64,000 nt of DNA from Bryobacterales bacterium (GCA_020847045.1 JADLCT010000097.1:163788-227787), one strand, 5' to 3'; positions 32,165 through 40,674 are shown, counted from the first letter of the stretch. Program-made: numbers and translations. The notes: generated from the letters alone by a model not told the origin.

Positions 32165-33532
32165 ATGTCGAACCGTTTCCAACGGGCGCTATTCGTGTGT
32201 TCGCTGGCATCGCTGCCGGCCGTGATCTATGGATTCAGCAACGGCCCGGTGCCGGGCCGCACCGGCGCCGCCGCCGACGGCGGTCTGGACTGCGCGGCCT
32301 GCCACCGCACCTTCGCGCCGGCCAACAGCGATCCGCGCGGCTCGCTGCGCATCGAAGCCGGACCCTACACGCCCGGAGTGGTCCAAACCATCCGCGTGCT
32401 GCTCTCCCACCCCGAGGCCCAGCGCTGGGGCTTCCAGATCACGGCCCGTCTCGCCTCGGACGAATCCAAGCCCGCCGGAAAGTTCACTCCGCTCGATGGC
32501 TTCCGCGTCGTCTGCGGCGGCGGCGCGCCGGAGGGCAACTGCGGCGCCAACCCCGAGTTTCTCGACCACACACGCGCCACCACCTTCCCCGGACAGTCCG
32601 GCGGCGCCGTGTGGACACTCGAATGGACTCCTCCGGCCACCGCCTCCGGCGGCGTGGTGTTTTTTGCCGCCGGCAACGCCGCCAACAATAACGGCAACAA
32701 CCAGGGCGACCATATCTACACCACCAGCACACGCATCGCCGAGCGGGCCCCCTGCAACCTCACCACACTGCCGGCCATTACCGCCGTCCGCAACGGCGCC
32801 TCGTTCCGCGACACCGGCTTTGCGTTGAACACCATGGCATCACTCGGCGGCACGGGCTTCCAGGAGGCCGGCGCGACACGCGGCGTCTCCGCCCTGGATA
32901 TCGTAGGCGGACGCTTCCCGGTGGAGATGAACTGCGCCGCCGTGGAGATCGACGGCAAACGCGCGCCCATCACCTATTTGGACGCAAACCAGATCAACGT
33001 TCAGATTCCCACCACGCTCTCGCTCGGCGACATCGCTGTCAGGGTCATCCTGAACCCCGGCACGGCTAATGAAAAAAGGAGCCGCGACTTCTCCATCAAG
33101 CTCGAACCCGCCGCCCCGGCCCTGTTCCGCTTCCTGCCCGCCAGCGCCATTGCCGCCATCTTCCCCGCCAACGGGACCCCCGCCGCCGACCCGGCCCAGG
33201 TGCCCGGCTCTGTAAAGCCCAAGATTGGCGATGTCATCACCCTGTTCGCCACCGGGCTCGGCGTCTCCGAACCCGTCTACCAGGCGGCTGAGATTACGCC
33301 GCTCACGGCCACTCCGCGCGTGCGCGACCAGTTGACCGTGGAGTTCAACGGCGTGGCCATGAGTGCGGGCGATGTGCTTTATGCGGGATTGACGCCGGGG
33401 TCCATTACGGGACTGTGGCAGATCAATCTGCGCGTTCCGGCCAACGCTACGCCGGGCCAGAACAATCCCGTGGTGTTGCGTATGGGGAGCCTTGCTTCGC
33501 AACCTGGCGTAACCGTGGCGGTCGGACCGTAG
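32165..33532 (+). CDS. Secreted paralogue: CxxCH-containing N-terminal domain plus Solibacter-type C-terminal domain
   Basis: Product of 455 residues with the same architecture as the preceding gene. Signal peptide RALFVCSLASLPAVIYG, then GLDCAACHRTFAP, a true C-x2-C-H motif where the upstream paralogue has C-x3-C-H, then the beta-rich domain (WTLEWTPPATASGGVVFFAAG). The C-terminal Solibacter-type domain shows APITYLDANQINVQIPT, GDVITLFATGLGVSEP and TPGSITGLWQINLRVP. A single CxxCH could bind one c-type haem or be a structural remnant. AGAAGGGG about ten bases before the start could serve as ribosome binding site. The gap to the upstream gene is 63 bp. Confidence 0.8.
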   Translation: MSNRFQRALFVCSLASLPAVIYGFSNGPVPGRTGAAADGGLDCAACHRTFAPANSDPRGSLRIEAGPYTPGVVQTIRVLLSHPEAQRWGFQITARLASDESKPAGKFTPLDGFRVVCGGGAPEGNCGANPEFLDHTRATTFPGQSGGAVWTLEWTPPATASGGVVFFAAGNAANNNGNNQGDHIYTTSTRIAERAPCNLTTLPAITAVRNGASFRDTGFALNTMASLGGTGFQEAGATRGVSALDIVGGRFPVEMNCAAVEIDGKRAPITYLDANQINVQIPTTLSLGDIAVRVILNPGTANEKRSRDFSIKLEPAAPALFRFLPASAIAAIFPANGTPAADPAQVPGSVKPKIGDVITLFATGLGVSEPVYQAAEITPLTATPRVRDQLTVEFNGVAMSAGDVLYAGLTPGSITGLWQINLRVPANATPGQNNPVVLRMGSLASQPGVTVAVGP

Positions 33533-33652
33533 AGCGGAAGCGGGCAACGAGGGGACGTGACGCGCGTTTTCCCTTGCGATACAGTTGTTTGCAGGAAATT
33601 TTGCAACCTTTTTCTGCTGTTATTTTTCGCCGGTTGCCGTACAATGGGGAGC

Positions 33653-33670
33653 GAAGGGCAGAGGCCCTTC
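33653..33670 (+). repeat. Perfect 7-bp hairpin just upstream of a start codon
   Basis: GAAGGGC (33653-33659), loop AGAG, GCCCTTC (33664-33670), ten bases before ATG 33681. A TACAAT at 33640-33645 would place transcription start just ahead of the hairpin, so it would form a stem at the 5' end of the mRNA. No Shine-Dalgarno sequence is visible between hairpin and ATG. Confidence 0.4.
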
Positions 33671-33680
33671 CCCCCTCCTC

Positions 33681-34496
33681 ATGCGGCTCGCATTCGCCGC
33701 GGTGGGTTTGGCGCTGCTGTCCTGCGGCGCCGCTCCGCTTCTGGCCGCCGCGCCGCGCTACACCGCATCCAGCATTGTCAACGCGGCCTCCGGCGTCTCG
33801 TCGATCCTTGCGCCAAACGGCTTGGCCACTATTTATGGCACAGACCTCGCGGGCCATACCCAGTCGCTGACGGCCAGTGACCTGCGCGGGGACCAACTGC
33901 CTTACACGCTGAACGGCACGGGCGTAGGCGTAATCGTGAGCGGTCTGCGGGCTCATGTGGTATTTGTGTCGCCGTCGCAGGTGAACTTTCTCGTACCGGC
34001 GCTGCTGCCACCGGGCACGGCCACGGTGGTGCTGACGCGGTTGGGCGTCAGCGGCGATCACGTGAAGGTGTTGATCGCCGGATGCTCGCCGGGGCTGTTT
34101 CTGCTGAAACCGGGCCTTGCCGTGGCGGCCCGCGCCGATGGAAGCGTCATCACGGAGACCGCGCCGGCGCTGCCGGGCGAGGTGGCCGTGCTGTATGCCA
34201 CCGGCCTGGGACAGACCGCGCCACCCCTGGGCCTGGGCGAACGCGCGCGGAAGGCGGCCTGGATTGACCGGCGGGAAGAGTTCGCCGTGGTGCTGGACGG
34301 CCGCACGTTGACCGCCGAGGTGCTCTACGCGGGCGTAACCCCGGGCTTCGGCGGACTCTACCAGGTGAATCTTCGCCTGCCCGAACACACAGGCCCGAAC
34401 CCGGAGATCCGGCTGCTGTGCGGCGACACGGCCTCACCGGCAGGCGTGCGTCTCGCCGTGGGAACTTTGACGGGGCGGGACGCGTCCACGCAGTAA
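33681..34496 (+). CDS. Secreted protein consisting of a Solibacter-type C-terminal domain only
   Basis: Product of 271 residues: signal peptide MRLAFAAVGLALLSCGAAPLLAA, then directly the domain shared with the two upstream genes (SIVNAASGVSSILAPNGLATIYG, AHVVFVSPSQVNFLVPALLP, GEVAVLYATGLGQTAPPLG, TPGFGGLYQVNLRLPE). It lacks the cysteine/CxxCH module. Earlier in-frame starts (from 33585) add a cysteine-rich, non-signal stretch overlapping the hairpin, so ATG 33681 is preferred. Function unknown; the domain often follows beta-propeller or other surface modules in Solibacter relatives. Confidence 0.78.
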   Translation: MRLAFAAVGLALLSCGAAPLLAAAPRYTASSIVNAASGVSSILAPNGLATIYGTDLAGHTQSLTASDLRGDQLPYTLNGTGVGVIVSGLRAHVVFVSPSQVNFLVPALLPPGTATVVLTRLGVSGDHVKVLIAGCSPGLFLLKPGLAVAARADGSVITETAPALPGEVAVLYATGLGQTAPPLGLGERARKAAWIDRREEFAVVLDGRTLTAEVLYAGVTPGFGGLYQVNLRLPEHTGPNPEIRLLCGDTASPAGVRLAVGTLTGRDASTQ

Positions 34497-34543
34497 GCCG
34501 GCGCGGCTGTGGACCGGCGCAGTAGAATTGTAGCGAGGTATCT

Positions 34544-35329
34544 ATGCAGGCCCGCGTCCCCATGCTGCTTATGGTTTCCTGCCTTCTGCCGGCGCAGGAG
34601 AGTGAACCGGCCTCCGCCCCGGCCGCTCCCCTTGTCCGCGTGGAGCGCGGCACGCGCGTGCCTCTCTCGCTGATCAACAGCATCAGTACCAAGCAGGCCG
34701 TCGAAGGCGACCGCGTCTATCTGGAGAGTGTTTTTCCCATCCTGGTGGGCGGACGGATCGCCATTCCGCCGGGCAGCTACGTGATGGGTACCGTGACGCA
34801 AGTGAAGCGCCCCGGACGCGTGAAGGGCCGCGGGGAAATCTACGTCCGCTTCGATTCGCTCACACTGCCCAACGGCGTCACGCGCGACTTCCGCGGCCGC
34901 ATTGAAACCCTGGACGGGCGCGCCACCGAACGGTTGGATAAGGACGAGGGCAAGATCGCCAGCGACTCCGGCAAAGGCGGCGACGCGCGCACGGTGGGCG
35001 AGGCGGCGGCTGCGGGCACCACGATTGGGGCCATCGCCGGATCGGCCGCCGGACGCACCGGCATGGGCCTCGGCATCGGCGCCGCGGCGGGCGCCACGGC
35101 GGGACTGCTCGGCGTGCTGTTGACGCGCGGACCCGACGCCGTGCTGGCCAAAGGCACAACCCTCGAAATGGTGCTCGACCGCGAGTTGAGTTTCACCGCC
35201 GAGGAGCTTGATTTCTCCGGCGCGCCACCGCGCCGCTCCTCCGGCGACGCCGCCGGACCGCTGCCGGCCAAGCAACGGCAGGGACTTCCTCTGCCTGGCT
35301 ACGGACGCGTACGCCGTACGGCTCCATAA
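34544..35329 (+). CDS. Exported protein with VirB10/TrbI-like fold and glycine-zipper segment
   Basis: Product of 261 residues. After a short signal peptide (MLLMVSCLLPAQ) comes a beta domain resembling the TrbI/VirB10 C-terminal core (VERGTRVPLSLINSISTKQ, GGRIAIPPGSYVMGTVTQVK, EIYVRFDSLTLPNGVTRDF), then a small-residue-rich glycine-zipper helix (GTTIGAIAGSAAGRTGMGLG, GAAAGATAGLLGVLLTRG, about residues 160-200) that could insert in a membrane. There is no type IV secretion context. TAGAAT upstream and a GCGAGG six bases before the ATG suggest its own promoter and ribosome binding site. Function unknown; an envelope role is inferred. Confidence 0.7.
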   Translation: MQARVPMLLMVSCLLPAQESEPASAPAAPLVRVERGTRVPLSLINSISTKQAVEGDRVYLESVFPILVGGRIAIPPGSYVMGTVTQVKRPGRVKGRGEIYVRFDSLTLPNGVTRDFRGRIETLDGRATERLDKDEGKIASDSGKGGDARTVGEAAAAGTTIGAIAGSAAGRTGMGLGIGAAAGATAGLLGVLLTRGPDAVLAKGTTLEMVLDRELSFTAEELDFSGAPPRRSSGDAAGPLPAKQRQGLPLPGYGRVRRTAP

Positions 35330-35546
35330 GCGGTGGCTGCGGCAAAATTTCGCCGTTCCCCTAATTCCCCACCCCCGTACGGCCGATAGTGTGATCGTAA
35401 GGGGAAACGCTGAGCCCCGGAAGGCAGTAGTGCTAAGGCGCCTGCCGCCTCGCCGTTCCGGCGTTCCATGCGGCCGGGCTGTGAGGAATTCCCGGTCTGG
35501 GTCTAATTTTCCCTTACTGGTAGGCCGATTAGAATTGAGACCGGTA
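35330..35546 (+). other. 217-bp intergenic region with several potential hairpins
   Basis: No ORF or tRNA is evident. Possible stems include GGGG/CCCC at 35401-35418, GGCAG/CTGCC within about 35423-35446, CGCCG-TTC-CGGCG at about 35451-35463, and a long-range GGTCT/AGACC pairing (about 35494 with 35537-35542). TAGAAT at 35530-35535 is a plausible -10 for the next gene, which would place most of this region upstream of that transcript. I do not recognise a known riboswitch class. Confidence 0.35.
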
Positions 35547-37286
35547 ATGGAAACTGGAACGCTGCAAATACAAATCTTCGTCAGCCTGGTTGTGGTGCTG
35601 GGCACCGCGCTGGTGGCGTTTCTGTGCGACTTTCTCAAGGGCAACAATGAGCAGTTGCGCGAACGCAACATCGAGTTGCGCGTCCGCCAGGATGAGCGTG
35701 AGCGTTTTGGCGTTTGGGAACCGGCCAAGCTACTGAAGGGGATTGAGGCGTTACTGCGCAACACGCCGGGACTATCTCCCTTCGCGCAGGCCGCTCCTCC
35801 TGCCGAGCCGCCGCCCGTCATCGCACCCACCTGGAACCAGCCTATCGCGCCCGCCGCGGAGACCGTTAGCAGCCCCTGGGCCAAGAAGGAAGATCTGGAG
35901 CGTTTGGCCGAACGCGCCGCCCGCATCCGCGAACGGCATGAAGCGCGAAAGGCCACCGAGGAGTTGCAGCGCGAGGAAGCCGCCACGGCCACCGTCACGC
36001 AGATGCCGCCTCGCCATCACGAGGAGGGGCCGCTCCGCGAGGTTCCTGGCGATGTTCCTGGCGTGGTTCCGGCCGTGCTCTCCGCGCTGACCGGAACGGG
36101 CTTCGCCGGGGACCTACCCGTCGAGGCCATCAGCGAAGAAGCGGAATCCGCCGTCGCGCCTGAAGCACCAGACGCGCCAGCCCCACTTTCCGGGGAGCCC
36201 GAGTTGGCGCTCGCCAGCGATGCGCAACCACCCGGAACGCTGGCCGAGGAAATCACGCCGGAAACCGCCTCCGTCCCGACGGAGGCATCGCCCGTTCCGG
36301 AGCAGCCGGTCGAAGCCGGCTCCGATGCCGCCGCCGAGACGGTGGAAACGCCGGAGGAACCTGTCGCCGATCCGGTTTCGATCGCCGATTTTGCCGCTCC
36401 CGGGCCACCCGAACCGCTGGCATTGGACTCGGCCGCGCCCTCCGTTCCAGCGCTCGCCGAAGCCCTGCATGCAATGGAAGCCCATACCAGCCCCGTCATG
36501 AAGCCCGTTGCCTCGGCGGGACTGGATATCACGCAGTCCGAACCGGAGGCCGAGACATCCCCGGCCCCTGCTCCTGAGGCGGCTGGCGGTGAACCTGAGT
36601 TCCTGCGCGTCCGTGTGGTTCCCATTGACCAGGGAAGCGCCACGTTGGAGCCTGTGGCCGATGAGACGGCCGCCGCGGAGCCAGAAGCCGCCACTATGGA
36701 ACCGGTCCCGGAAGCCGCCGCTGAAACCAGCACGGCCGAGGAGCCCGTCTCCCGGCAGGAAACGCCGGAAGAAATCAGCGTGGAAGCCCATGAGGAAGCA
36801 GCCGAATGGCAGGGCGTTGTGCCTGCCGGACTCCATCCGGCCCAGCTGCTGCGCGACCGCATGAAAGCCGGCGTTCCGTTCCAGGGCGTGGCCGTGTCTA
36901 TCGGGATCAACGATTACGAGTCCATGCGCCAGAAGCTGGAATCACCCGGCGGCGCGGACTCGCTGGCCTCCATCGACCGGCTGGTCCAGAGCATGTTGAA
37001 GCAGCCAGACTTTGCCTGCCGTTTTCAGGACGACGAGTACGTACTGCTATTCCCCGGCGAAGCCGGCTCTTCGGCACAGCGCCGTCTGTTCCAAATTTCT
37101 GAAAAGCTGTGGGACTTCCAACTGCGCTCGCTCGGCCAGCACTCCATCATGTTCAGTTGGGGCGGCCTCGAAGTGAAGAACGACACACTCACTGCCGCCG
37201 TGGCTTCAGCCCGGGAGCGCATGTTCCAGACCAAGCGCAACCGCACCGGCGCCGTCGAGATGCGCAAGCGCGTCGTCAACGGGTGA
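35547..37286 (+). CDS. Membrane-anchored protein with degenerate GGDEF domain
   Basis: Product of 579 residues. One N-terminal transmembrane helix (LQIQIFVSLVVVLGTALVAFL), a charged helical stretch (NNEQLRERNIELRVRQDERE), then a low-complexity Pro/Ala/Glu-rich linker of more than 300 residues, and a C-terminal domain of about 150 residues resembling a nucleotide cyclase fold (VAVSIGINDYESMRQKLES; SLASIDRLVQSML; ACRFQDDEYVLLFPGE; SIMFSWGGLEV). The active-site GGDEF signature is replaced by QDDEY (about residue 493), so diguanylate cyclase activity is doubtful and a receptor or scaffold role is more likely. ATG 35547 precedes the TM helix directly; earlier in-frame starts are not plausible. It overlaps the convergent SDR gene by 11 bp. 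Confidence 0.72.
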   Translation: METGTLQIQIFVSLVVVLGTALVAFLCDFLKGNNEQLRERNIELRVRQDERERFGVWEPAKLLKGIEALLRNTPGLSPFAQAAPPAEPPPVIAPTWNQPIAPAAETVSSPWAKKEDLERLAERAARIRERHEARKATEELQREEAATATVTQMPPRHHEEGPLREVPGDVPGVVPAVLSALTGTGFAGDLPVEAISEEAESAVAPEAPDAPAPLSGEPELALASDAQPPGTLAEEITPETASVPTEASPVPEQPVEAGSDAAAETVETPEEPVADPVSIADFAAPGPPEPLALDSAAPSVPALAEALHAMEAHTSPVMKPVASAGLDITQSEPEAETSPAPAPEAAGGEPEFLRVRVVPIDQGSATLEPVADETAAAEPEAATMEPVPEAAAETSTAEEPVSRQETPEEISVEAHEEAAEWQGVVPAGLHPAQLLRDRMKAGVPFQGVAVSIGINDYESMRQKLESPGGADSLASIDRLVQSMLKQPDFACRFQDDEYVLLFPGEAGSSAQRRLFQISEKLWDFQLRSLGQHSIMFSWGGLEVKNDTLTAAVASARERMFQTKRNRTGAVEMRKRVVNG

Positions 37287-38082
37287 TGGGAACGCCGCCC
37301 GCGCGCGCCTTGCGCTGCGGGTTGCGCGCCTCCACGGCCAGGCGCAGCCGCACGGGAAGCTTCGACACCACGGCCGCGAACCAGCGGTAGACGAGGCCGG
37401 GAATCACCAGCCAGCGGCCGCGAGCAAGACCGCGCAGCGACTCCTCCACCACCGCATCGGCGCTCATCCAGAGCCACGAGGCAATCGTCTTGCGGTCGAT
37501 GCCCAGCACGTCGTGGAACTCCGAGTAGGTGAAGCCCGGGCACAGAGCCTGCACGCGCACGGGCGAGCCCATCTCGCGCAGTTCCAGATGCAGCCCCTCG
37601 GTGAACACCGCCATCCAGCTCTTGGTGGCGCAATAGCTCGCGTTGTAGGAGCTACGGGCAAAGGCCGCCACCGAGGCCACCTGAATCACGCCCCCCTCGC
37701 CGCGCGGGATCATCACGTTCAGCGCGGCGTGCGTCAGGCGCACGGGCGCCATCACATGCAGGCGGTGCATCCGCTCCTGCTCATCGAGCGCGCCGGCGTG
37801 AAAGTATCCGCGCGTGCCGAACCCGGCATTGTTCACCAGCAACGTAAGGCCGTCCGTTGCGCCAACGGCCGCCGCCGCCCGCGCCAGGCCTTCGTCCGAG
37901 GCCAGATCGGCCGCCAGCGTCTCCACACGCACGCCATGCCGGGCGCGCAGCTCGGCCGCCAGAGCCGCTAAACGCTCCTCCCGGCGCGCAATCAGCAGCA
38001 GCGCATGGCCGCGCCGCGCCAGCGCCCGCGCGAAGGCCTCGCCGATGCCGCTCGATGCTCCCGTTATCACCGCTGTTCCCAC
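37276..38082 (-). CDS. Short-chain dehydrogenase/reductase (SDR family)
   Basis: NAD(P)-dependent oxidoreductase of about 268 residues. The Rossmann motif TAVITGASSGIGEAFARALA is at the N-terminus, NNAGFGTRGYF in the middle, and the catalytic Ser/Tyr-x3-Lys set at IQVASVAAFARSSYNASYCATKSW. C-terminal sequence resembles the DltE-like/classical oxidoreductase branch. GTG 38082 is preferred because it begins right at the Rossmann strand and a TACACT lies six bases upstream; the ATG at 38139 would add 19 residues that are not family-like. The substrate is not predictable. Confidence 0.88.
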   Translation of the reverse strand: MGTAVITGASSGIGEAFARALARRGHALLLIARREERLAALAAELRARHGVRVETLAADLASDEGLARAAAAVGATDGLTLLVNNAGFGTRGYFHAGALDEQERMHRLHVMAPVRLTHAALNVMIPRGEGGVIQVASVAAFARSSYNASYCATKSWMAVFTEGLHLELREMGSPVRVQALCPGFTYSEFHDVLGIDRKTIASWLWMSADAVVEESLRGLARGRWLVIPGLVYRWFAAVVSKLPVRLRLAVEARNPQRKARAGGVPITR

Positions 38083-38088
38083 CTCAGC

Positions 38089-38094
38089 AGTGTA
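38089..38094 (-). promoter_or_regulatory. Putative -10 box (TACACT) of the SDR gene
   Basis: On the minus strand TACACT is followed by six bases and GTG 38082. This spacing predicts a leaderless mRNA and supports the GTG start over the upstream ATG codons. Confidence 0.4.
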
Positions 38095-38168
38095 GCGTTC
38101 ATGAGCCGGCGCATTTTCCCGGAACATGGCGGCGGCCAATCGCGTAGTTCCGGCAGAAAGGAGGCGCT

Positions 38169-39455
38169 ATGCCCTTCGTCTCTCCCGCCACGGGCCATGC
38201 CCAAACCGTCTTGGCGCGGCCCCTGGTGGGCGCGCTGTTCGCAGCCAGTTGCCTGCTCTCCATCGTGTCGTTCTATACGACGCAGCAGGGCATGACGCTC
38301 TACCTGTCTCCCTGGCTGGCCACGCTGGCCGCGCTCGGCATTCAATCCTCGCTCGTGCTGGTGGCCTGGCTCGTGGGCATCCAGCGCGGCGGCCGCGCGC
38401 TGCTCATCGCCGTCTATGCCATCACGGCCACGGTCTCCATCGCCTTTTCCTATGTCAGCATCTACAACTGGTTCTCCGCCCATGAGCGTCCGGCGCTGAT
38501 GCGGCGCGCGCTCTACGATGAACTCACCGGCCTGGCGGCCCGGGCCGGCGAGCGCATCGAGGAGGCCGCCAGCAAGGCCGCGCAGAATCTCGCCGCGCTC
38601 GAAGAGATGACCGAGGCCGAACGCCGCCACGGCTACATCTCCCGCGCTCCCGACGCCGATCCGGCGCTGAACGCCATCCGCGAGAGCGTGGCCCGCGAGG
38701 TGTCCGCGCTCGGCGCCAGCTATCGCGAGGGCGCCGGAGAGGGCGCACGCTACACGGCCTTCGACCGCCACACCAAGCTCATGCGCGTGACGCTGGCCGA
38801 GTTGCAGGCGGCGCAACGCACGCTCGCAGCATGGCGCGCCGAATCGGGCCCCGGCCAGCCCAGTGATCAGCAGCTCCGCCGGTTCCACGCCTTTTACGAT
38901 TCCCTGCCCTGGACGGCCATCGCCCGGGCCTCCGGGGCGCCCGCCGCGAACCGGCCGCCTCCGCCCTCGCTCTCGCAGTATCTGGACACCACCGGCAGTG
39001 GACAGGAAGACCTCATGCAGGCCTTCCGGGATCTGTTCGCCTCGCCCACCAGCCGCCACATCTTCGCGCTCACCCTGGCGGCGTTTATCGACGCCGTCAT
39101 CTTCCTGCTGGCCTTCTCGAGCGGTCCGTACCTTCACGGCAACGAAGAGGACCGCCACCGCGCGGCCGCGGCCGCTTTGGATGCCACCGAGGAGCAGGTG
39201 TTCGTTCGAGGACTGTTGCGGAAGACCGGCCCCGGCGGGCACGGCCTGGCCCAGGTGGAAGCCGCGGCACTCACCCCTGGCGAGCAGCACTTCTGCCTGT
39301 CACTGGCTCAGCGCGGTCTGGCCGTGGTGGAGGAATCCTCGGCGGGGCGTGTGTATCTCTTTGACCGTGACGTGCACGGACGCCTGCTGGACTCGCTGGC
39401 GCAGCGCGGACTACCCCTGCGCGCGGCCAGCCGCGGCGCCGCGGCCGGACTGTAA
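38169..39455 (+). CDS. Membrane protein of unknown function with central coiled region
   Basis: Product of 428 residues. Three transmembrane helices lie near the N-terminus (LVGALFAASCLLSIVSFYT; WLATLAALGIQSSLVLVAWL; LLIAVYAITATVSIAFSYV), followed by a long helical, probably extracytoplasmic region (about 105-290), a fourth helix (FALTLAAFIDAVIFLLAF, about 300-320), and a soluble tail of about 100 residues. AAAGGAGG at 38157-38164 gives a strong ribosome binding site for ATG 38169. The layout resembles a sensor without a known output domain. I do not recognise a family, and neighbours give no functional clue. Confidence 0.7.
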   Translation: MPFVSPATGHAQTVLARPLVGALFAASCLLSIVSFYTTQQGMTLYLSPWLATLAALGIQSSLVLVAWLVGIQRGGRALLIAVYAITATVSIAFSYVSIYNWFSAHERPALMRRALYDELTGLAARAGERIEEAASKAAQNLAALEEMTEAERRHGYISRAPDADPALNAIRESVAREVSALGASYREGAGEGARYTAFDRHTKLMRVTLAELQAAQRTLAAWRAESGPGQPSDQQLRRFHAFYDSLPWTAIARASGAPAANRPPPPSLSQYLDTTGSGQEDLMQAFRDLFASPTSRHIFALTLAAFIDAVIFLLAFSSGPYLHGNEEDRHRAAAAALDATEEQVFVRGLLRKTGPGGHGLAQVEAAALTPGEQHFCLSLAQRGLAVVEESSAGRVYLFDRDVHGRLLDSLAQRGLPLRAASRGAAAGL

Positions 39456-39463
39456 CCTGTCCG

Positions 39464-39754
39464 TTACGGCGCGTTCGGGTCCACCACCAGATCGTTGACC
39501 ACCGTCTTGACGCCCTTCACTTTACCGGCGATCTTGGCGGCCTTGTTCCTGGCCTTTTCCGTGCGGATCTTGCCCGACAACGTCACCACGGCGTCCTTCA
39601 CGTGCACGGTGATGGCGCCGCCATTCACCTGCACGTCCTGAGCCAGCTTGATGCGCACCTGATCGTACAAACGGTCGTCTGTGGGTGTGTTCTGCGCCGC
39701 CAGCGCCATGGACAGCGCCAGGCAGCACAGGAGTATCCGGATGAGCTTCATCAT
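39464..39754 (-). CDS. Exported BON-domain protein
   Basis: A small 96-residue protein with a signal peptide (MMKLIRILLCCLALSMALAAQ) and one BON domain (YDQVRIKLAQDVQVNGGAIT, VHVKDAVVTLSGKIRTEKAR, GVKTVVNDLVVDP). BON domains bind phospholipid or other hydrophobic ligands in the periplasm (as in OsmY). Its ATG overlaps the stop codon of era by 4 bp (39751-39754), making it the last, coupled gene of the phoH-ybeY-CNNM-era operon. Confidence 0.85.
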   Translation of the reverse strand: MMKLIRILLCCLALSMALAAQNTPTDDRLYDQVRIKLAQDVQVNGGAITVHVKDAVVTLSGKIRTEKARNKAAKIAGKVKGVKTVVNDLVVDPNAP

Positions 39755-40674
39755 TCAATCCCCGAACTTATTTTCTGCGATTCCAGATCGTGAAGGAAAG
39801 TGGCGCTCGAACGCCACTCCTTGTTCACTTTCACGAACAGCTCGAGGAACACCTTTTTCCGGAGCCGTTCCTCGATCTGGCGGCGCGCCGCCGTGCCGAT
39901 TTGCTTCAGCATCGCGCCGCCCTTGCCGATGATAATCGGCTTCTGCCCGGCGCGTTCCACGTGAATGGCCGCCGCGATGTGGGCGCGTCCCGGCGATTCG
40001 TCCCACTTCTCGATCATCACGGCCACCGAGTGGGGCACCTCCTGCCCGGTGGCCAGCAGCACCTGCTCGCGCACCAGCTCGGCCGCCAGAAACCGCAGCG
40101 GCTGGCTCGTCAGATAGTCCGGCGGATAGTATTGCGGACCTTTCGGCAGCCGTTTCACGATCTCGCCGAGCAGCGCCTCGCAGCCCTCGCCCGTGGCCGC
40201 CGACACGGGCACGAACGCTTCAAACGGGTGTGCCTTGCCGTAGGCGTCCAGCAGAGGAATCAGCGCCGCCTTGTCACGCAATAGATCAATTTTGTTCAAA
40301 ACAACGATTGCCGGAGTTGTTTCGCCCGCCAGCAGTTGCAGGTGCGCGCCGCCGCTTTCCTCAAACGGCAGCGTGGCGTCGGCCAGCCAGATCAACAGAT
40401 CCTGCTCGCGCGCCGAGGCGCGCACGGCCTCCATCATTTTCTCGTTCAACAGATTTCGCGGTTCATGCACGCCGGGCGTATCGAGAAAAATGATCTGCGC
40501 CGCGGGCAGCGTCAGCACGGCCTGAATCGCATCCCGCGTGGTTTGCGGCTTTCCGGTCACAATCGCCAGCTTCGTGCCGGCCAGCCGGTTCAACAAAGTC
40601 GACTTGCCCGCGTTGGGCCGTCCCAGAATCGTCACGAACCCCGACACGTGTTTAGGCTTGCGCTGTCTCGCCAT
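39751..40674 (-). CDS. era: GTPase Era
   Basis: Ribosome-assembly GTPase that binds the 3' end of 16S rRNA, 307 residues. G1 GRPNAGKST (residues 19-27), G3 FLDTPGVHEPRNLLN, G4 VVLNKIDLL, G5 VPVSAATGEG; the C-terminal KH domain has IIGKGGAMLKQIGTAARRQIE. The 5' end overlaps the 3' end of the CNNM gene by 23 bp, and the 3' end overlaps the BON gene. Order phoH-ybeY-corC/CNNM-era matches the widespread ribosome-maturation cluster. Confidence 0.97.
   Translation of the reverse strand: MARQRKPKHVSGFVTILGRPNAGKSTLLNRLAGTKLAIVTGKPQTTRDAIQAVLTLPAAQIIFLDTPGVHEPRNLLNEKMMEAVRASAREQDLLIWLADATLPFEESGGAHLQLLAGETTPAIVVLNKIDLLRDKAALIPLLDAYGKAHPFEAFVPVSAATGEGCEALLGEIVKRLPKGPQYYPPDYLTSQPLRFLAAELVREQVLLATGQEVPHSVAVMIEKWDESPGRAHIAAAIHVERAGQKPIIIGKGGAMLKQIGTAARRQIEERLRKKVFLELFVKVNKEWRSSATFLHDLESQKISSGIE

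Noticed and set aside
35401..35450. A c-di-GMP-I (GEMM) riboswitch before the GGDEF-like gene
   Set aside because: Only a GGGGAAAC stretch is similar; the second conserved strand and the tetraloop receptor are absent.
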